Source: Marinimicrococcus sp033875255 (GTDB lineage: Bacteria > Pseudomonadota > Alphaproteobacteria > Geminicoccales > Geminicoccaceae). Taken from it: 64,000 nt of DNA. Location of the stretch: positions 62,001 to 126,000 of the forward strand of contig JAWZSN010000007.1 of NCBI GenBank assembly GCA_033875255.1, given 5' to 3'. A program made the position numbers and the translations under genes. The first letter of the stretch is position 1. Each line of letters starts with the position of its first letter. Below are positions 63,005-64,000 of the stretch, in pieces. The notes beneath the pieces are model-generated. The model was not told the origin of the DNA and did not search any database. It worked only from the letters and a program-made list of their open reading frames with translations.

Positions 63005-64000
63005 TTGAATAGACACCGCGCGGATATAGAGTTCATACTTGCAGAAGTGGAACGATTTGCGCGCCTTCCGCGAGAAGAGTACGGGGAACTCACGTTCTAT
63101 GACGCCTTGTCACACCTGCCGCACCCCTCCGGCAGCGGGATGTTGATCTGCGGGTATGCCGCCAACTCCCGGCTGAACAAACTCGCCGAGTATGCGATTT
63201 CCAAGAGCCGCTATGTGCGCCGTGTCGCCGTCCAATCCGTCGCCAAAGAATTACAGCGCCTCATCAGCAAGCGCTTCATCGGGTACCGAGACGCACTGAC
63301 GGATCAGGCAGCAGACCGCGTAGTCGCCGCTGCAATCAAGCATGCCGCGCGGCAATGCACAGATATGACCCATATCATCCCATGTCACATCTGCCACGAC
63401 CAATCTCCCGCGCTATTCCAAATCGGCCCTGTAACCTTCATGCCGATGGAAAAATGGCTAACCATCAACAGTGACGCCATTCAAAAGTATCCGAATCATG
63501 AGATCTCACCTGACAACGAGGGGAAAAGCAAAACCCCCACTAAGATACAGCTGATGCTCGCGGAAGATACACTATCATATTACAAGTCATTCTCTTGGGT
63601 TGCGCAGATTCACGTGAAGGATTGCGAACCATCCGTTGGGCGACAGCTCGCGATGAGCATGGTCAGAAATGCAATTGACGTCCTACATCTCTTGGTTGGC
63701 GCACCCTATTCGAAGCATTTTTGCATAGAAGGCGCTGCGTTTCGTGCAGATCGACGCGGCGAAATAGCCCTCGATAGCGCCGGCGACCTGTGCTTGAGAG
63801 CGTCAATCAAATGGCGCAGAGGTCATTTCGGCGAAACTTGGTGGCAAGCGATTAACCGCGGCTCGGGAAATTTTCTTATAGAAATATTAGGCGTAGCGAT
63901 AAAAGAAGGCAACGATATCCGGAGGCCGGCTCCACTTGCGGGCCGTTTCCTTGACGCCCTGACCTGGTATGGTGAGGCAGTTCGTGACGAATTCACAGCC
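63005..64000 (+). CDS. Accessory gene of unknown function, possibly HEPN/ApeA-like; 3' end beyond window
   Basis: An open frame of 332 codons without a stop up to the window edge; the nearest upstream in-frame stop is TAA at 62957-62959. TTG 63005 with GCGGAG eight bases upstream is the only good start. The base composition is much lower in GC than the rest and codon use differs (AAA, AAT, ATA, TTA), which argues for recent acquisition. Visible: CHIC (127-130), a beta-rich middle with LFQIGPVTFMP, and LDALTWYGEAVRDEF at the right edge, which resembles the start of HEPN-like domains of ApeA-type phage-defence proteins. That resemblance is only suggestive. Confidence 0.75.
   Translation, partial: MNRHRADIEFILAEVERFARLPREEYGELTFYDALSHLPHPSGSGMLICGYAANSRLNKLAEYAISKSRYVRRVAVQSVAKELQRLISKRFIGYRDALTDQAADRVVAAAIKHAARQCTDMTHIIPCHICHDQSPALFQIGPVTFMPMEKWLTINSDAIQKYPNHEISPDNEGKSKTPTKIQLMLAEDTLSYYKSFSWVAQIHVKDCEPSVGRQLAMSMVRNAIDVLHLLVGAPYSKHFCIEGAAFRADRRGEIALDSAGDLCLRASIKWRRGHFGETWWQAINRGSGNFLIEILGVAIKEGNDIRRPAPLAGRFLDALTWYGEAVRDEFTA

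Overview
The window reads as chromosomal DNA of a very GC-rich alphaproteobacterium. The evidence is long antisense shadow ORFs in most genes, a complete glycerol ABC operon of the rhizobial glpDSTPQUV type, two TRAP transporters, a bacteriophytochrome with its heme oxygenase, and the MoxR/DUF58/DUF4159 block divergent from a DUF1285-Nudix-DUF6111-cca block. A Rhodospirillales- or Geminicoccales-like host is my guess; nothing here fixes the genus.

Layout. 1-9961: the edge-truncated ligase-associated DEXH helicase, two unknown genes, a CPA1 Na+/H+ antiporter, a GNAT acetyltransferase, a pseudo-receiver/MarR-like regulator, rimO and a DedA protein. 10023-16744: an acid-catabolism cluster (PdxA family, GntR regulator, CoA-transferase, crotonase-fold enzyme, DctMQP TRAP transporter) with GntR-like operators upstream of dctP. 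17008-25447: glpR, glpD and the glycerol ABC transporter. 25523-28382: a second TRAP transporter. 28532-29972: two paralogous outer-membrane beta-barrels. 30175-32759: molybdate modABC. 32836-35716: heme oxygenase and bacteriophytochrome. 35971-38178: a large MscS channel. 38704-45024: a 1100-residue cyclase/ATPase/TPR protein, a fatty-acid desaturase, a crotonase-fold protein and cyclopropane fatty-acid synthase, so several membrane-lipid genes sit together. 45090-45957: three paralogous structured small RNA genes in a row, each with its own promoter and terminator. 46162-51563: a four-gene signalling operon (c-type heme sensor, hybrid kinase, single receiver, phosphorelay-receiver cyclase). 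51730-55865: a membrane protein, tRNA-Gln and the cca block. 55995-62688: the MoxR/DUF58/BatA-like/DUF4159 block. 63005-64000: the start of a lower-GC accessory gene that runs off the right edge.

How the parts work together. Uptake and catabolism dominate: glycerol is imported by GlpSTPQUV, presumably phosphorylated by a kinase outside the window, and oxidised by GlpD under GlpR control. Two TRAP systems take up unknown organic acids. Signalling is dense: the heme sensor operon seems to lead through a His-Asp relay to cyclic nucleotide synthesis, and a second class III cyclase is linked to the desaturase.

The best candidates for something undescribed are the three-copy small RNA array, with stem covariation and an invariant anti-Shine-Dalgarno-like tail, and the heme sensor to cyclase relay. 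The glycerol ABC transporter also shows complementary losses in its two ATPases that would leave one intact and one degenerate ATP site.
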